Assembly: GCF_000716545.1 (NCBI RefSeq)
Contig: NZ_JNWZ01000006.1
Location: 1 to 64,000, forward strand
DNA from: Kitasatospora phosalacinea
GTDB lineage: Bacteria; Actinomycetota; Actinomycetes; Streptomycetales; Streptomycetaceae
Reading direction: 5' to 3'
Length of the DNA stretch: 64,000 nt
Below are positions 27,086 to 35,825 of the stretch, piece by piece. The notes beneath the pieces were generated by a model. The model worked only from the letters and a program-made list of their open reading frames with translations, had not been told where the DNA came from and did no database searches. Both the position numbers and the translations under genes were made by a program. Position 1 is the first letter of the stretch, and every line of letters begins with the position of its first letter.

Positions 27086-28105
27086 ATGAGACTGTCGGAC
27101 ATACCGCTGGGCTGGGCCGTCGCCGGTACGGCCGCCCTGGTGGCCGCCATCGCCCTGCTGGCCTTCGCCCGCGGCCGCACCGGGCAGGCCGCCACCGCCG
27201 CCACCACCGGCGGCCCGGACTCCGCCTGGGAGCGCGCCGAGGAGCGCCGCCGCCGCGCCGAGTCCCTCTACGGCGGCGCCTCCTACCTGCTGCTGTTCTG
27301 CTGCGCCGCGGTCGCCGCCGCGCTCTCCTTCCACGGGCTGGTCGGCTTCGGCGTCCAGAACCTCGGGCTCTCCGGCGGCTGGGAGTACCTCGTCCCGTTC
27401 GGCCTCGACGGCGCGGCGATGTTCTGCTCCGTCCTGGCCGTCCGCGAGGCCAGCCACGGCGACGCGGCGCTCGGCTCCCGCCTGCTGGTGTGGCTGTTCG
27501 CCGCCGCCTCCGCCTGGTTCAACTGGGTGCACGCCCCGCGCGGCCTGGGCCACGACGGCGCCCCGCAGTTCTTCGCCGGGATGTCGCTCTCCGCGGCGGT
27601 GCTCTTCGACCGCGCCCTGAAGCAGACCCGGGTCGCCGCCCTGCGCGAGCAGGGGCTCGTCCCCCGCCCGCTCCCGCAGATCCGGGTGGTCCGCTGGATG
27701 CGCGCCCCCCGCGAGACGTACGCGGCCTGGTCGCTGATGCTCCTGGAGGGCGTGCGCACCCTGGACGAGGCGGTCGAGGAGGTCCGCGACGACCGGCGGA
27801 CCGCCGCCGAGAACCGCGAACGCCGCCGGATGGCCTCCCGCCGGGAACGCGCCGAGATCCGCGCGATCGGCCGCCAGCCCGGCATCGGCTGGCGCCACCG
27901 CACCGCCCGCCAACTCGAACCCGCCGCAGCCCCCGCCGCCGCGGCCACCCCGACGGAGCCCGCCATAGCAGCCCCCACCGGCCTCCCCGCCACCCCCGCG
28001 ACCCACCGCAGCGTCGACCTCACCCCCGAGGAGGACACCATGACGCTGCCCCGGCTCGACTCCCTGGAGCAGAAGCTCAAGGACCTGGAGCAGCAGTTCG
28101 GCTGA
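27086..28105 (+). CDS. DUF2637 membrane protein
   Basis: A 339-aa protein with four N-terminal transmembrane helices (about 10-28, 60-82, 95-117 and 130-150) containing the DUF2637 marks ALSFHGLVGFG, FGLDGAAMFCSVLAVREASHG and SAWFNWVHAPRG, then a charged cytoplasmic helix region rich in Arg/Glu, a Pro/Ala linker and a short final coiled-coil (LPRLDSLEQKLKDLEQQFG). DUF2637 proteins occur on actinomycete plasmids beside transfer (Spd) genes and, in full-length form, on chromosomes; the role is unknown. Chromosomal context here shows no plasmid functions. ATG at 27086. Confidence 0.82.
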   Translation: MRLSDIPLGWAVAGTAALVAAIALLAFARGRTGQAATAATTGGPDSAWERAEERRRRAESLYGGASYLLLFCCAAVAAALSFHGLVGFGVQNLGLSGGWEYLVPFGLDGAAMFCSVLAVREASHGDAALGSRLLVWLFAAASAWFNWVHAPRGLGHDGAPQFFAGMSLSAAVLFDRALKQTRVAALREQGLVPRPLPQIRVVRWMRAPRETYAAWSLMLLEGVRTLDEAVEEVRDDRRTAAENRERRRMASRRERAEIRAIGRQPGIGWRHRTARQLEPAAAPAAAATPTEPAIAAPTGLPATPATHRSVDLTPEEDTMTLPRLDSLEQKLKDLEQQFG

Positions 28106-28131
28106 GGAGAGCCCCCCGGTGCCGCTTCTCG

Positions 28132-30330
28132 TCAGCTGCTGAGCTCGAACCACATCCGCTTGCCGGTGCCCCGGGGCTCCACGCCCCAGGTGTCGGCGAG
28201 CGCTTCGACCAGCATCAGGCCGCGGCCGGAGGACGCCTGTTCGCCGGGGGTGCGGCGGGTGGGCCAGAGGTCCGACTCGTCCTCGACCTCGACGCGCAGG
28301 CGGGCCCGGCCGTGCTCCTGGTAGAGGCGGGCGGTGAACATCGCGTCCCGGTCGGTGTGCCGGATCGCGTTGGTGACGAGCTCGGAGGAGAGCAGCTCGG
28401 CGGTGTCGATCAGCTCGGGCACGCCCCAGCGCCGCAGCGCGTCCCGGAGTTCGCCGCGCAGTTCGGCGATCCGGGCCAGGTCGGCCTGGCCGATCCGGCG
28501 GCGCAGCTGCTGCGCGGCGCGCCCGCCCGCCGGGCCGTCCCAGCGGAGCAGCAGCAGCGCGATGTCGTCCTCGCGCTCGCTGGTGTCGGCGGCCTGGGAG
28601 GCGATCCGGTCGGCGAGTTCCTCCAGCGGTTCGCGGGGGGACTCGTCGATGCCGGGCAGCCGGCCGGAGACGGTCGCGCAGAGCCGGGCGAACCCGGTGT
28701 CGAGGTCCATGTCGCGGGCTTCGACGAGTCCGTCGGTGCAGAGCACGACCGTCTCGCCGGGGTCGAGGCTGAACCGGGTGACCCGGTACTCCTCGTCGGG
28801 GTCGACGCCCAGCGGCAGGCCGCCGGCGACCGGGACGGGGTGCGCGGTGCCGTCGGCGCGGCGCACCACGGGGTCGAGGTGGCCGGCCCGGACGGCGTAG
28901 ACCACGCCGTAGTCGACGTTGACCTCGGCGTAGGTGCAGGTCGCGAAGTGGTCGGTGTCGAGGTCGGCGAGGAAGCGGGAGGCCCGGGCCATCACCGCGG
29001 CGGGCGGGTGGCCCTCGGCGGCGTAGGCGCGCAGCGCGATCCGGAGCTGGCCCATGATGCCGGCGGCGTGCACGTCGTGGCCCTGGACGTCGCCGATGAC
29101 CAGGCCGACGTGTCCGCCGGGGAGCGGGACGACGTCGTACCAGTCGCCGCCGATCTGGAGGCCGGAGCCGGCGGCGAGGTAGCGGACGGCGGTGCTGACG
29201 CCGGGGACGGCGGGGACGGTGCGCGGCAGCATGACCCGCTGCAGGCCGGCGGCGAGCTCGTGCTCGGCGTCGTGCAGGCGGGCCCGGGCGAGGGACTGGG
29301 CGACCAGTCCGCCGAGGGTGGAGAGCAGGGTGCGCTCGTCGGCGTCGAGTTCGCGGGTGTCGTCGAAGGAGACCACGCAGACGCCGGTGGGCCGGCCGCT
29401 GGCGACCAGCGGGAGGAACGCCCAGGAGGAGCGTCCGCTGCTCTCGGCCCAGTCCCAGGCTTCGGGGAAGCGCTCGCGGTACTCCTCGCGGCTGGAGACG
29501 AAGACCGGGGCGCGCTGCCGGATCGCCTCGGCGGCGGGGTGGGTGGGCGCGAGCGGGATGCGGTCGAACTGGTCGCTGAGCGCGTTGCGGTAACCGCTGG
29601 AGCCGAGCAGGGCGATCCGGCCGGCTTCCAGCGAGGCCAGCGCGAGGCCGTCGGGGCCGAGGCCGGGCAGCGGGAGTTCGGTGAAGACCCGGGCGACGTC
29701 CCGGACGGTGACCGCTTCGGAGAGCGCCCGGGCGGCCTCCTTGATGAACCGGGAGCGCTCCTCGCGCAGCGCGGCCATCTCGTCGGCGCGCTCGCGCTTG
29801 TGCAGCTCGACGGTGGCGTCCCAGACGAAGCCGACCATCCGGGACGGGCGGCCGAACGCGTCGGCCAGGACCCGGCCGCGGAAGCGCACGGCGTGCAGTT
29901 CGCCGTCGGGGAAGACGGTGCGGTAGTAGGCGCCGCACTGGCCGAGTTCGGCGACGGCGCGCTCGACCCGGCGGCGCACCACGGGCGCGTCCTCGGGGTG
30001 CAGCAGGGCCAGGAAGGAGGCGGAGGTGCGGTCGAAGGGCTGGCCGACCAGTCCGAGGATCGTGCAGGCGCGCTGGTCACCGACCAGGACGTCGCGGCGG
30101 ATGTCCCAGTCGAACGAGCCGATGCCGTTGGCGGCCATCGCGGGTTCCAGCCACTCGGGGCTGGAGTCCCCGGTGCGGGTGGGCAGGCCGCGGCCGGACG
30201 GCGGCGGGACGGCCCGGGCGCCGGGCCCGCCGAGGGCGGTGCGCAGCGGGTTGGCCGGGGTCTCGTTCCTGGTGGCCTGGGCGGGCGGGGTGCGGCGGGC
30301 GGGCCCAGGCGCCTCGGGCTCTGCGGCCAT
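28132..30330 (-). CDS. SpoIIE-type PP2C phosphatase with PAS, GAF and ATPase domains
   Basis: A 732-aa regulator. The ATG at 30330 follows AGGAGAAGC. Order: disordered Pro/Ala start (1-55), PAS (about 58-170, GSFDWDIRRDVLVGD), GAF (about 195-345, ending ADERTLLSTLGGLVAQSLA), SpoIIE PP2C phosphatase (about 360-575, with GGDWYDVVPLPGG, VIGDVQGHDVHAAGIM and VLCTDGLVEARD, all metal Asp present) and a HATPase domain like anti-sigma kinases (about 590-725, SELVTNAIRHT, SSGRGLMLVEALAD). Such proteins control sigma factors by dephosphorylating anti-anti-sigma factors and phosphorylating or binding partners. Signals are unknown. A perfect palindrome marks its promoter. Confidence 0.93.
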   Translation of the reverse strand: MAAEPEAPGPARRTPPAQATRNETPANPLRTALGGPGARAVPPPSGRGLPTRTGDSSPEWLEPAMAANGIGSFDWDIRRDVLVGDQRACTILGLVGQPFDRTSASFLALLHPEDAPVVRRRVERAVAELGQCGAYYRTVFPDGELHAVRFRGRVLADAFGRPSRMVGFVWDATVELHKRERADEMAALREERSRFIKEAARALSEAVTVRDVARVFTELPLPGLGPDGLALASLEAGRIALLGSSGYRNALSDQFDRIPLAPTHPAAEAIRQRAPVFVSSREEYRERFPEAWDWAESSGRSSWAFLPLVASGRPTGVCVVSFDDTRELDADERTLLSTLGGLVAQSLARARLHDAEHELAAGLQRVMLPRTVPAVPGVSTAVRYLAAGSGLQIGGDWYDVVPLPGGHVGLVIGDVQGHDVHAAGIMGQLRIALRAYAAEGHPPAAVMARASRFLADLDTDHFATCTYAEVNVDYGVVYAVRAGHLDPVVRRADGTAHPVPVAGGLPLGVDPDEEYRVTRFSLDPGETVVLCTDGLVEARDMDLDTGFARLCATVSGRLPGIDESPREPLEELADRIASQAADTSEREDDIALLLLRWDGPAGGRAAQQLRRRIGQADLARIAELRGELRDALRRWGVPELIDTAELLSSELVTNAIRHTDRDAMFTARLYQEHGRARLRVEVEDESDLWPTRRTPGEQASSGRGLMLVEALADTWGVEPRGTGKRMWFELSS

Positions 30331-30649
30331 GCTTCTCCTGCCGGTGCCTTGCCTGGCGGCCACTGGTGTCTCCGTGTCCCCTGGTGGGCCGGCCGGACCG
30401 CGATGGTTGCGTGTGCCTACTGGCACACATTCTCACTAGCCTCCCGTATGTTCGGCAAGGCGGCAATGCCGGTGCGCCGAACGGCAAGGATCGCACACGA
30501 TCGCCGCTGGCATATTCACCCGCCGGTGTCCCTCCCCGGCCCGGAATTCCCCGCCCCGGTCCCGTCCCTGATCCGGGCCTGATCCCGGCCCCGCCCGGGC
30601 CGCGCTCAGGCCGCGCTCAGGCCGCGCCGGGGCTGCACCCAGGCCGCGC
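30331..30649. other. intergenic region with short tandem repeats of CAGGCCGCGCT
   Basis: Between the SpoIIE-type gene and the end of the next ATPase gene. It contains four imperfect copies of CAGGCCGCG(CT) at 30606-30658, which form the 3' end of the neighbouring gene's transcript and could fold, and the palindrome listed at 30411-30428. No ORF is supported. Confidence 0.4.
30411..30428. promoter_or_regulatory. perfect palindrome GTGTGCC-TACT-GGCACAC
   Basis: 7-bp perfect arms around a 4-base centre, 81 bases before the ATG of the SpoIIE-type gene and just downstream (minus strand) of an A/T-rich GAGAAT that could be a -10. Its place over the likely start of transcription suggests a repressor operator; I do not recognise the factor. 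Confidence 0.4.
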
Positions 30650-31144
30650 TCAGGCCGCGGAGAGCTCGAACCAGGTGGTCTTCCCGTCCGCCCGCAGCTG
30701 CACGCCCCAGTCGTCGGCCAGCGCCTCCACCAGGAACAGCCCGCGCCCGGAGGTCGCCGTCTCGGAGGCGGCCCGACGGCTGGGCGCCTGCACCGCGCCG
30801 TCCTGCACCTCGACCCGCAGCCGCGACTCGTCCGTCAGCACCGCGTCGAACACCGCGCCCCGGCCGGTGTGCACCAGCGCGTTGGTGACCAGCTCGGAGA
30901 CGAGCAGCTCCGCGGTGTCGGCCAGCTCCTCCGGAACGCCCCAGTGGTCCAGCGCCGCCCGCAGCCTGCGGCGGATCGCCCCGACCGCCGGCAGGTCCGC
31001 CGCGTCCAGCGAGGCGTGCAGTCGGCGGTGCAGTGCGCACCCGGGTTCGTACGCCGCCGGCGCCCCGTGCACCGGCCCCCGGTATTCGGTCCCCTCCCGC
31101 CACGAAGCCGACCGCTGCCGCGGAAACCTTGCCTGACCGTCCAT
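30650..31144 (-). CDS. ATP-binding anti-sigma-type kinase (HATPase_c, RsbW-like)
   Basis: A 164-aa single-domain ATPase of the RsbW/SpoIIAB-like family, very common in Streptomyces. The N box is ELLVSELVTNALVHTG, and the G box is ATSGRGLFLVEALADDWG. Its end (GVQLRADGKTTWFELSAA) resembles that of the ATPase domain of the adjacent SpoIIE-type protein, showing that the two share ancestry. Partners would be anti-anti-sigma factors or sigma factors; none is encoded locally. The ATG at 31144 is preferred over a TTG just upstream. Confidence 0.88.
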   Translation of the reverse strand: MDGQARFPRQRSASWREGTEYRGPVHGAPAAYEPGCALHRRLHASLDAADLPAVGAIRRRLRAALDHWGVPEELADTAELLVSELVTNALVHTGRGAVFDAVLTDESRLRVEVQDGAVQAPSRRAASETATSGRGLFLVEALADDWGVQLRADGKTTWFELSAA

Positions 31145-31461
31145 CAACCTCTTATGCCCCCGGATCGGTTACGGAGTGGCCGTCCCGTTCCCCCCACCGG
31201 GCCGACCACCAGTCATCGCTCTCCTCTTGCCCACTCAGCAACCGGAAAACCCTCCGGCCCCGGGACCGGTCGGCGGCCCGCGGGGCTCCCGGCCGCACGC
31301 CTCCGCCGCTCGCGGGGTCGGCGGTGCTAAGTTTGAACGGCGTTCTAAACTCTTGCCCCGACCCTCCGCACCACCCCGCGCACCACCCTGCACCACCCTC
31401 CCCTCCTGCACCGCCCTTCCCTGTACCGACCCTCCCCGCCACTCCCGCAAAGCGAGGCACC
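31145..31461. other. divergent promoter region between the ATPase gene and the urease operon
   Basis: A 317-bp gap. It holds the 31330-31351 inverted repeat (separate entry) about 110 bases before the urease start. From 31360 to 31440 the DNA is a C-rich CACCCC/CCGCAC tract, probably an unstructured leader with an internal simple repeat. No ORF is supported here. Confidence 0.45.
31330..31351. promoter_or_regulatory. TetR-type operator upstream of the urease operon
   Basis: AGTTTGAACG-G-CGTTCTAAACT is an inverted repeat with 10-bp arms and one bulged base. It has the form TTTGAACGnCGTTCAAA typical for TetR-family regulators in Streptomyces. It is an A/T-rich island in GC-rich DNA. The TetR gene at 37367 is a candidate but its own promoter lacks this motif. 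Confidence 0.55.
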
Positions 31462-32244
31462 GTGCGACTGACCCCCACCGAACGGGACCGGCTGCTGATC
31501 TTCACCGCGGCCGAACTGGCCCGCGCCCGCCGGGCGCGGGGCGTGAAACTGAACGTCCCCGAGGCCACCGCGCTGATCGCGGACACCGTCTGCGAGGCGG
31601 CCCGCGACGGCCGCCGCTTGGCCGAGGCGATCGAGGCCGGCCGCGGCGTGCTGGGCGCCGACGACGTGCTGCCCGGCGTCGCGGACGTGGTGACCGTGGT
31701 GCAGGTGGAGGCGGTGTTCGAGGACGGGACGCGGCTGGCGGTGGTCACCGACCCCTTCCGCGGCGCGGGCTCGCTGGGCGAGGACGCGCCGGGCGCGGCG
31801 CTGCCCGGCGCCGGGGCCGGGTACGACCCGGTGGAGGAGACGCTGCTGCTGCCGGTGCACAACACCGCCTCGGTGCCGATCTCGGTGACCTCGCACTTCC
31901 ACTTCTTCGAGTCGAACCCGCGACTGGCCTTCGACCGGGCCGCCGCGTACGGCATGCACCTCGCGGTGCCGGCCGGCTCCTCGGTGCGCTTCGACCCCGG
32001 GGCGACGGTCGAGGTCGGCCTGGTGCCGATCGGCGGCGCCCGGGTGGCGATCGGTTTCGCGGGCCTGGTGGACGGCCCGCTGGACGCGCCGGGCGCGAAG
32101 GACGCGGCGCTCGCGAAGGCCCGGGCGACGGGCTACCTGACGGAGTTCGACGGCGCGCTCGACGACCCGTCCGGCGACGCGCTCGCCGACCCGTTCGGCG
32201 CCCCGTCCGCCGATCCGTCCGACGGCGCGGGACCCGCGCAGTGA
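31462..32244 (+). CDS. ureA: fused urease gamma/beta subunit (UreAB)
   Basis: A 260-aa natural fusion of the two small urease subunits. Residues 1-100 are gamma (MRLTPTERDRLLIFTAAELA, ARRARGVKLNVPEATALIAD). After a short linker, residues about 125-225 are beta (LPVHNTASVPISVTSHFHFF, ESNPRLAFDRAAAYGMHLAV, PAGSSVRFDPGATVEVGLV). The C-terminal 35 residues are a low-complexity Asp/Pro/Ser/Ala tail. GTG start at 31462 with GAGG upstream. Fused gamma/beta chains are known in Streptomyces. It heads an operon with ureC and agmatine deiminase. No ureD, E, F or G maturation genes are in the window. Confidence 0.92.
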   Translation: MRLTPTERDRLLIFTAAELARARRARGVKLNVPEATALIADTVCEAARDGRRLAEAIEAGRGVLGADDVLPGVADVVTVVQVEAVFEDGTRLAVVTDPFRGAGSLGEDAPGAALPGAGAGYDPVEETLLLPVHNTASVPISVTSHFHFFESNPRLAFDRAAAYGMHLAVPAGSSVRFDPGATVEVGLVPIGGARVAIGFAGLVDGPLDAPGAKDAALAKARATGYLTEFDGALDDPSGDALADPFGAPSADPSDGAGPAQ

Positions 32245-32278
32245 CCCCCTCGACCCGCCTCCCCCGGAAGGACACCGC

Positions 32279-34000
32279 ATGAGCGCCATCTCCCCGCACG
32301 ACTACATCTCGGTGCACGGCCCGCGCGCGGGCGACCGGGTCCGGCTCGGCGACTCGGGGCTGATCGTCCGGGTCGAGTCGGACTCGCAGGCCCCGGGCGA
32401 CGAGTTCCTGGCCGGGTTCGGCAAGACCGCCCGGGACGGCCTGCACCTGAAGCCGGCCGCCGTCCGGGAGACCTGCGACGTGGTGATCTCCAACGTGCTG
32501 GTGATCGACGCGGTGCAGGGCATCCGCAAGACCTCGATCGGCATCCGGGCGGGCCGGATCTCGGCGATCGGCCGGGCCGGCAACCCGGACACCCTGGACG
32601 GGGTCGAGGTGGTGGTCGGCACCGGCACCACCATCGTCTCCGGCGAGGGCCTGATCGCCACCGCGGGCGCCGTCGACACCCACGTGCACCTGCTCTCCCC
32701 GCGCATCATGGAGGCGTCACTGGCCTCCGGGGTGACCACCATCATCGGCCAGGAGTTCGGCCCGGTCTGGGGCGTCGGCGTCAACTCGCCGTGGGCGCTG
32801 CGGCACGCGTTCAACGCCTTCGACGCCTGGCCGGTCAACATCGGCTTCCTGGGCCGGGGTTCGTCCTCCGACCCGGCCCCGCTGGTCGAGGCGCTGGCCG
32901 AGGGCGGCGCCTCCGGCTTCAAGGTGCACGAGGACATGGGCGCGCACACCCGGGCGCTGGACACCGCGCTGCGGGTCGCCGAGCAGTACGACGTCCAGGT
33001 GGCCCTGCACACCGACGGGTTGAACGAGTGCCTCTCGGTGGAGGACACCCTCGCGGTGCTGGAGGGCCGCACCATCCACGCCTTCCACATCGAGGGCTGC
33101 GGCGGCGGCCACGTGCCGAACGTGCTGAAGATGGCGGGCGTGGAGAACGTCATCGGCTCCTCCACCAACCCCACCCTCCCGTTCGGCCGGGACGCGCTGG
33201 GCGAGCACTACGACATGATCGTCTCCGCCCACGACCTCAAGCCCGACCTGCCCGGCGACGCCGCGATGGCCCGCGACCGGATCCGGGCCGGCACCATGGG
33301 CGCCGAGGACGTGCTGCACGACCTGGGCGTCATCGGCATCACCTCCTCCGACGCCCAGGGCATGGGCCGGGCCGGCGAGACGGTGCGCCGCACCTTCGCG
33401 ATGGCCGGGAAGATGAAGGCCGAACTCGGCCCGCTGGACGGCACCGGCTCGTACGGCACGGCCGAGGGCGGCGACGACAACGAGCGGGTCCTGCGCTACA
33501 TCGCCAAGCTGACCGTCAACCCGGCCATCGCGCACGGCCTCGCCCACGAGGTCGGCTCGCTGGAGGTCGGCAAGCTGGCCGACGTCGTGCTGTGGCGCCC
33601 GGACCACTTCGGCGCCAAACCGCAGCTCGTCCTCAAGGCCGGCTTCCCCGCGTACGGCGTGGTCGGCGACCCGAACGCCTCCACCGACCGCTGCGAACCG
33701 CTCGTCCTGGGACCGCAGTTCGGCGCCCACGGCGCCACCGCGGCCGACCTCTCGGTGGCGTTCGTCGCCCAAGCCGCCGCCGACACCGCCTACTTGGACG
33801 TGGCGGGCGACCAACTCCCCACCCGCAGGCGACGGGTGGGCGTACGCGGGACGCGCGGCATCGGCCCGCGCTCGATGCTGCGCAACGGCCGGATCGGACG
33901 GGTCGACGTCTCCGAGACCGGGCTGGTCTCCCTCGACGGCGAACCGCTGCGCTCGGCGCCCGCCGACTCGGTCTCCCTCAGCCGCCTCTACTTCCTCTGA
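32279..34000 (+). CDS. ureC: urease alpha subunit UreC, divergent form
   Basis: A 573-aa urease catalytic subunit that would hydrolyse urea to ammonia and carbamate at a dinuclear nickel site. All metal ligands are present: His135, His137, Lys215 (to be carbamylated), His244, His270 and Asp358. His217 and flap His318 are also kept. It departs from standard ureases in other conserved places: the KIHEDWG block reads KVHEDMG, HTEGAGGGH reads HIEGCGGGH, and the flap VCHHL reads SAHDL so that the flap Cys is Ala317. It is close to normal length. It matches, as I recall, the second urease type of Streptomyces that lies beside agmatine deiminase. Activity on urea is likely but not certain. Confidence 0.92.
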   Translation: MSAISPHDYISVHGPRAGDRVRLGDSGLIVRVESDSQAPGDEFLAGFGKTARDGLHLKPAAVRETCDVVISNVLVIDAVQGIRKTSIGIRAGRISAIGRAGNPDTLDGVEVVVGTGTTIVSGEGLIATAGAVDTHVHLLSPRIMEASLASGVTTIIGQEFGPVWGVGVNSPWALRHAFNAFDAWPVNIGFLGRGSSSDPAPLVEALAEGGASGFKVHEDMGAHTRALDTALRVAEQYDVQVALHTDGLNECLSVEDTLAVLEGRTIHAFHIEGCGGGHVPNVLKMAGVENVIGSSTNPTLPFGRDALGEHYDMIVSAHDLKPDLPGDAAMARDRIRAGTMGAEDVLHDLGVIGITSSDAQGMGRAGETVRRTFAMAGKMKAELGPLDGTGSYGTAEGGDDNERVLRYIAKLTVNPAIAHGLAHEVGSLEVGKLADVVLWRPDHFGAKPQLVLKAGFPAYGVVGDPNASTDRCEPLVLGPQFGAHGATAADLSVAFVAQAAADTAYLDVAGDQLPTRRRRVGVRGTRGIGPRSMLRNGRIGRVDVSETGLVSLDGEPLRSAPADSVSLSRLYFL

Positions 34001-34031
34001 ACGCCCTGACCCCGCATAGGAACCCACTCTC

Positions 34032-35090
34032 ATGACCAGCTCCCCCACCCCCGCCCCCACGCCCGCCTCGCTCGGCTTCCGGATGCCCGCCGAGTGGCAC
34101 CCGCACGAGCGCACCTGGATGGCCTTCCCCACCGCCAACCCGACCTTCGACGGCGCCGAGCAGCTGGACGCCGCCCGCCGCGCCTGGGCGGAGGTCGCCA
34201 ACACGATCGTCCGCTACGAACCGGTCACCCTGGTGGTCAACACCGGCGAGGGCGAGGCCGCCCGCCGCTACCTCGCCCCCGAGGTGGAAATCGTCGAGCG
34301 CCCGCTCAACGACGCCTGGATGCGCGACATCGGCCCGTCCTTCCTGATCGACGGCAACGGCGGACTCGCCGCCGCCGACTGGGTGTTCAACGGCTGGGGC
34401 GCCCAGTCCTGGGCCCGCTGGGACAAGGACCAGGACATCGCCGAGCACATCACCGACCTGACCGGCGTGCGGCGCTTCGCCTCCCGCCTGATCAACGAGG
34501 GCGGCGGCATCCACGTCGACGGCGAGGGCACCGTCCTGGTCACCGACACCGTCCAACTCGGCGAGGGCCGCAACGCCGACTGGACCCGCGAGCAGGTCGA
34601 AGCCGAACTCCACGCCCACCTGGGCACCACCAAGGCGATCTGGCTGCCGCGCGGACTGACCCGCGACTACGACGAGTTCGGCACCCGCGGCCACATCGAC
34701 ATCGTCGCCGCCTTCGTCCGCCCCGGCACCGTCCTCGTCCACTCCCAGCCCGACCAGGCCCACCCCGACCACGCCGTCTGCCAGGAACTCGCCGACCTCC
34801 TGCGCACCGCCACCGACGCCCGCGGCCGCACCCTCGAAGTCATCGAACTCCCGGCCCCCACCACCCTCTTCGACGAAGACGGCGAACCGGTCGACTACTC
34901 CTACATCAACCACTACGTGGCCAACGGCACCGTCGTCCTCTGCGCCTTCGACGACCCCCGCGACGAACAGGCCAAGGCGATCCTGGAGAAGGCCCACCCC
35001 GGCCGCACCGTCGAACTGGTCGACGCCCGCGAGATCTTCGCCAACGGCGGCGGCATCCACTGCATCACCCAACAGCAGCCGCGCGCCTGA
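34032..35090 (+). CDS. aguA: agmatine deiminase
   Basis: A 352-aa cytosolic enzyme of the peptidylarginine deiminase fold that turns agmatine into N-carbamoylputrescine and ammonia. Landmarks are MPAEWHPHERTWMAFPT at the start, DAWMRDIGPSFLID, LINEGGGIHVDGEGTVLVT and GTRGHIDIVAAFVRPG, with the catalytic Cys in GGGIHCITQQQP near the C terminus. All active-site acids and the Cys-His pair are present. ATG at 34032, 31 bases after ureC. Together with urease it suggests an amine/nitrogen salvage operon. A 17-bp perfect hairpin follows the stop. Confidence 0.95.
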   Translation: MTSSPTPAPTPASLGFRMPAEWHPHERTWMAFPTANPTFDGAEQLDAARRAWAEVANTIVRYEPVTLVVNTGEGEAARRYLAPEVEIVERPLNDAWMRDIGPSFLIDGNGGLAAADWVFNGWGAQSWARWDKDQDIAEHITDLTGVRRFASRLINEGGGIHVDGEGTVLVTDTVQLGEGRNADWTREQVEAELHAHLGTTKAIWLPRGLTRDYDEFGTRGHIDIVAAFVRPGTVLVHSQPDQAHPDHAVCQELADLLRTATDARGRTLEVIELPAPTTLFDEDGEPVDYSYINHYVANGTVVLCAFDDPRDEQAKAILEKAHPGRTVELVDAREIFANGGGIHCITQQQPRA

Positions 35091-35100
35091 CCTTCCCCCG

Positions 35101-35141
35101 GTCCGGTGCCGGGCGGTCACACCAACCGCCCGGCACCGGAC
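35101..35141 (+). terminator. strong terminator of the urease-agmatine deiminase operon
   Basis: Perfect 17-bp stem GTCCGGTGCCGGGCGGT / ACCGCCCGGCACCGGAC with a 7-base loop, 10 bases after the stop at 35090. Confidence 0.85.
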
Positions 35142-35261
35142 GCGAGACGGGACTCCGCACCCCGCCCCCGGCTCCCGCCGGCCCTTGCGGGCCGGGCCGG
35201 TCCGGCGGTTCGATGCCGTGCATCGGCACGTATCGGCACGCAGCGACCGACGGAGGACCGG

Positions 35262-35825
35262 ATGGCCATCGAGGCAGAGTTGAAGGCCCGCGTTCACGAC
35301 CCCGAGAGCGTCATGGCCGCGCTGGAGGAGGCCCACGGGCCGGGCCGGTTGGAGGTGTACCGCGACACCTACTACGACGATCCCGTCGGCGGGCTGACGG
35401 AGACGGACCGCGAGTTGCGGATCCGCACCGCGTACGGGCCCGGCAGTACACGTACGGTGCTCACCTACAAGGGTGCCCGGGTGGACGAAGCCTCCGGGTC
35501 GAAGCCGGAGTTCGAGACCGGGGTGGACGACCCGGACGCCGCCCACGCGGTCTTCCGCGGGCTCGGCTACCTGCCCCGGATCGCGTTCGAGAAGCACTGC
35601 CGGAACTACGGGTTCACCGCCGACGGCCGCCGGGTGGTGGCGACCCTGGTGCGGGTGCCCGAGATCGGTGGCAGCTACCTGGAGGTCGAGACGCTCGCGG
35701 CGGACGAGTCGGACCTGCCGGGTGCGCTCGCCGTGGTGCGGGGCGTACTGCGCGGGCTCGGGGTCGCCGACCGGGACCTCACCACCGAGCTGTACACCGA
35801 GGCGGTCGCGGCCGCCCGCTCGTAA
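35262..35825 (+). CDS. CYTH-domain (class IV adenylate cyclase/thiamine triphosphatase-like) protein
   Basis: A 187-aa protein beginning with the CYTH signature ExExK (MAIEAELKARV) on the first strand. Further charged residues of the tunnel are in YRDTYYDDP, RELRIRTAYG, VLTYKGARVD, FETGVDD, FEKHCRNYGF and YLEVETLA, the last being the second acidic strand. Such enzymes bind triphosphate groups in an eight-strand tunnel; known activities are adenylate cyclase, thiamine triphosphatase and tripolyphosphatase. The exact one cannot be chosen. ATG at 35262 follows CGGAGG. It has its own promoter region after the strong terminator. Confidence 0.88.
   Translation: MAIEAELKARVHDPESVMAALEEAHGPGRLEVYRDTYYDDPVGGLTETDRELRIRTAYGPGSTRTVLTYKGARVDEASGSKPEFETGVDDPDAAHAVFRGLGYLPRIAFEKHCRNYGFTADGRRVVATLVRVPEIGGSYLEVETLAADESDLPGALAVVRGVLRGLGVADRDLTTELYTEAVAAARS

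Noticed and set aside
26009..29938. 1309-codon open frame on the minus strand
   Set aside because: It runs antisense to the FhuF-like and DUF2637 genes and through another frame of the SpoIIE-type gene. Its composition is Arg/Gly/Pro repeats, the usual shadow of high-GC genes.
31462..32244. Frameshift or assembly error joining ureA and ureB
   Set aside because: The fusion is in frame with a proper linker, and such gamma/beta fusions are known in Streptomyces.
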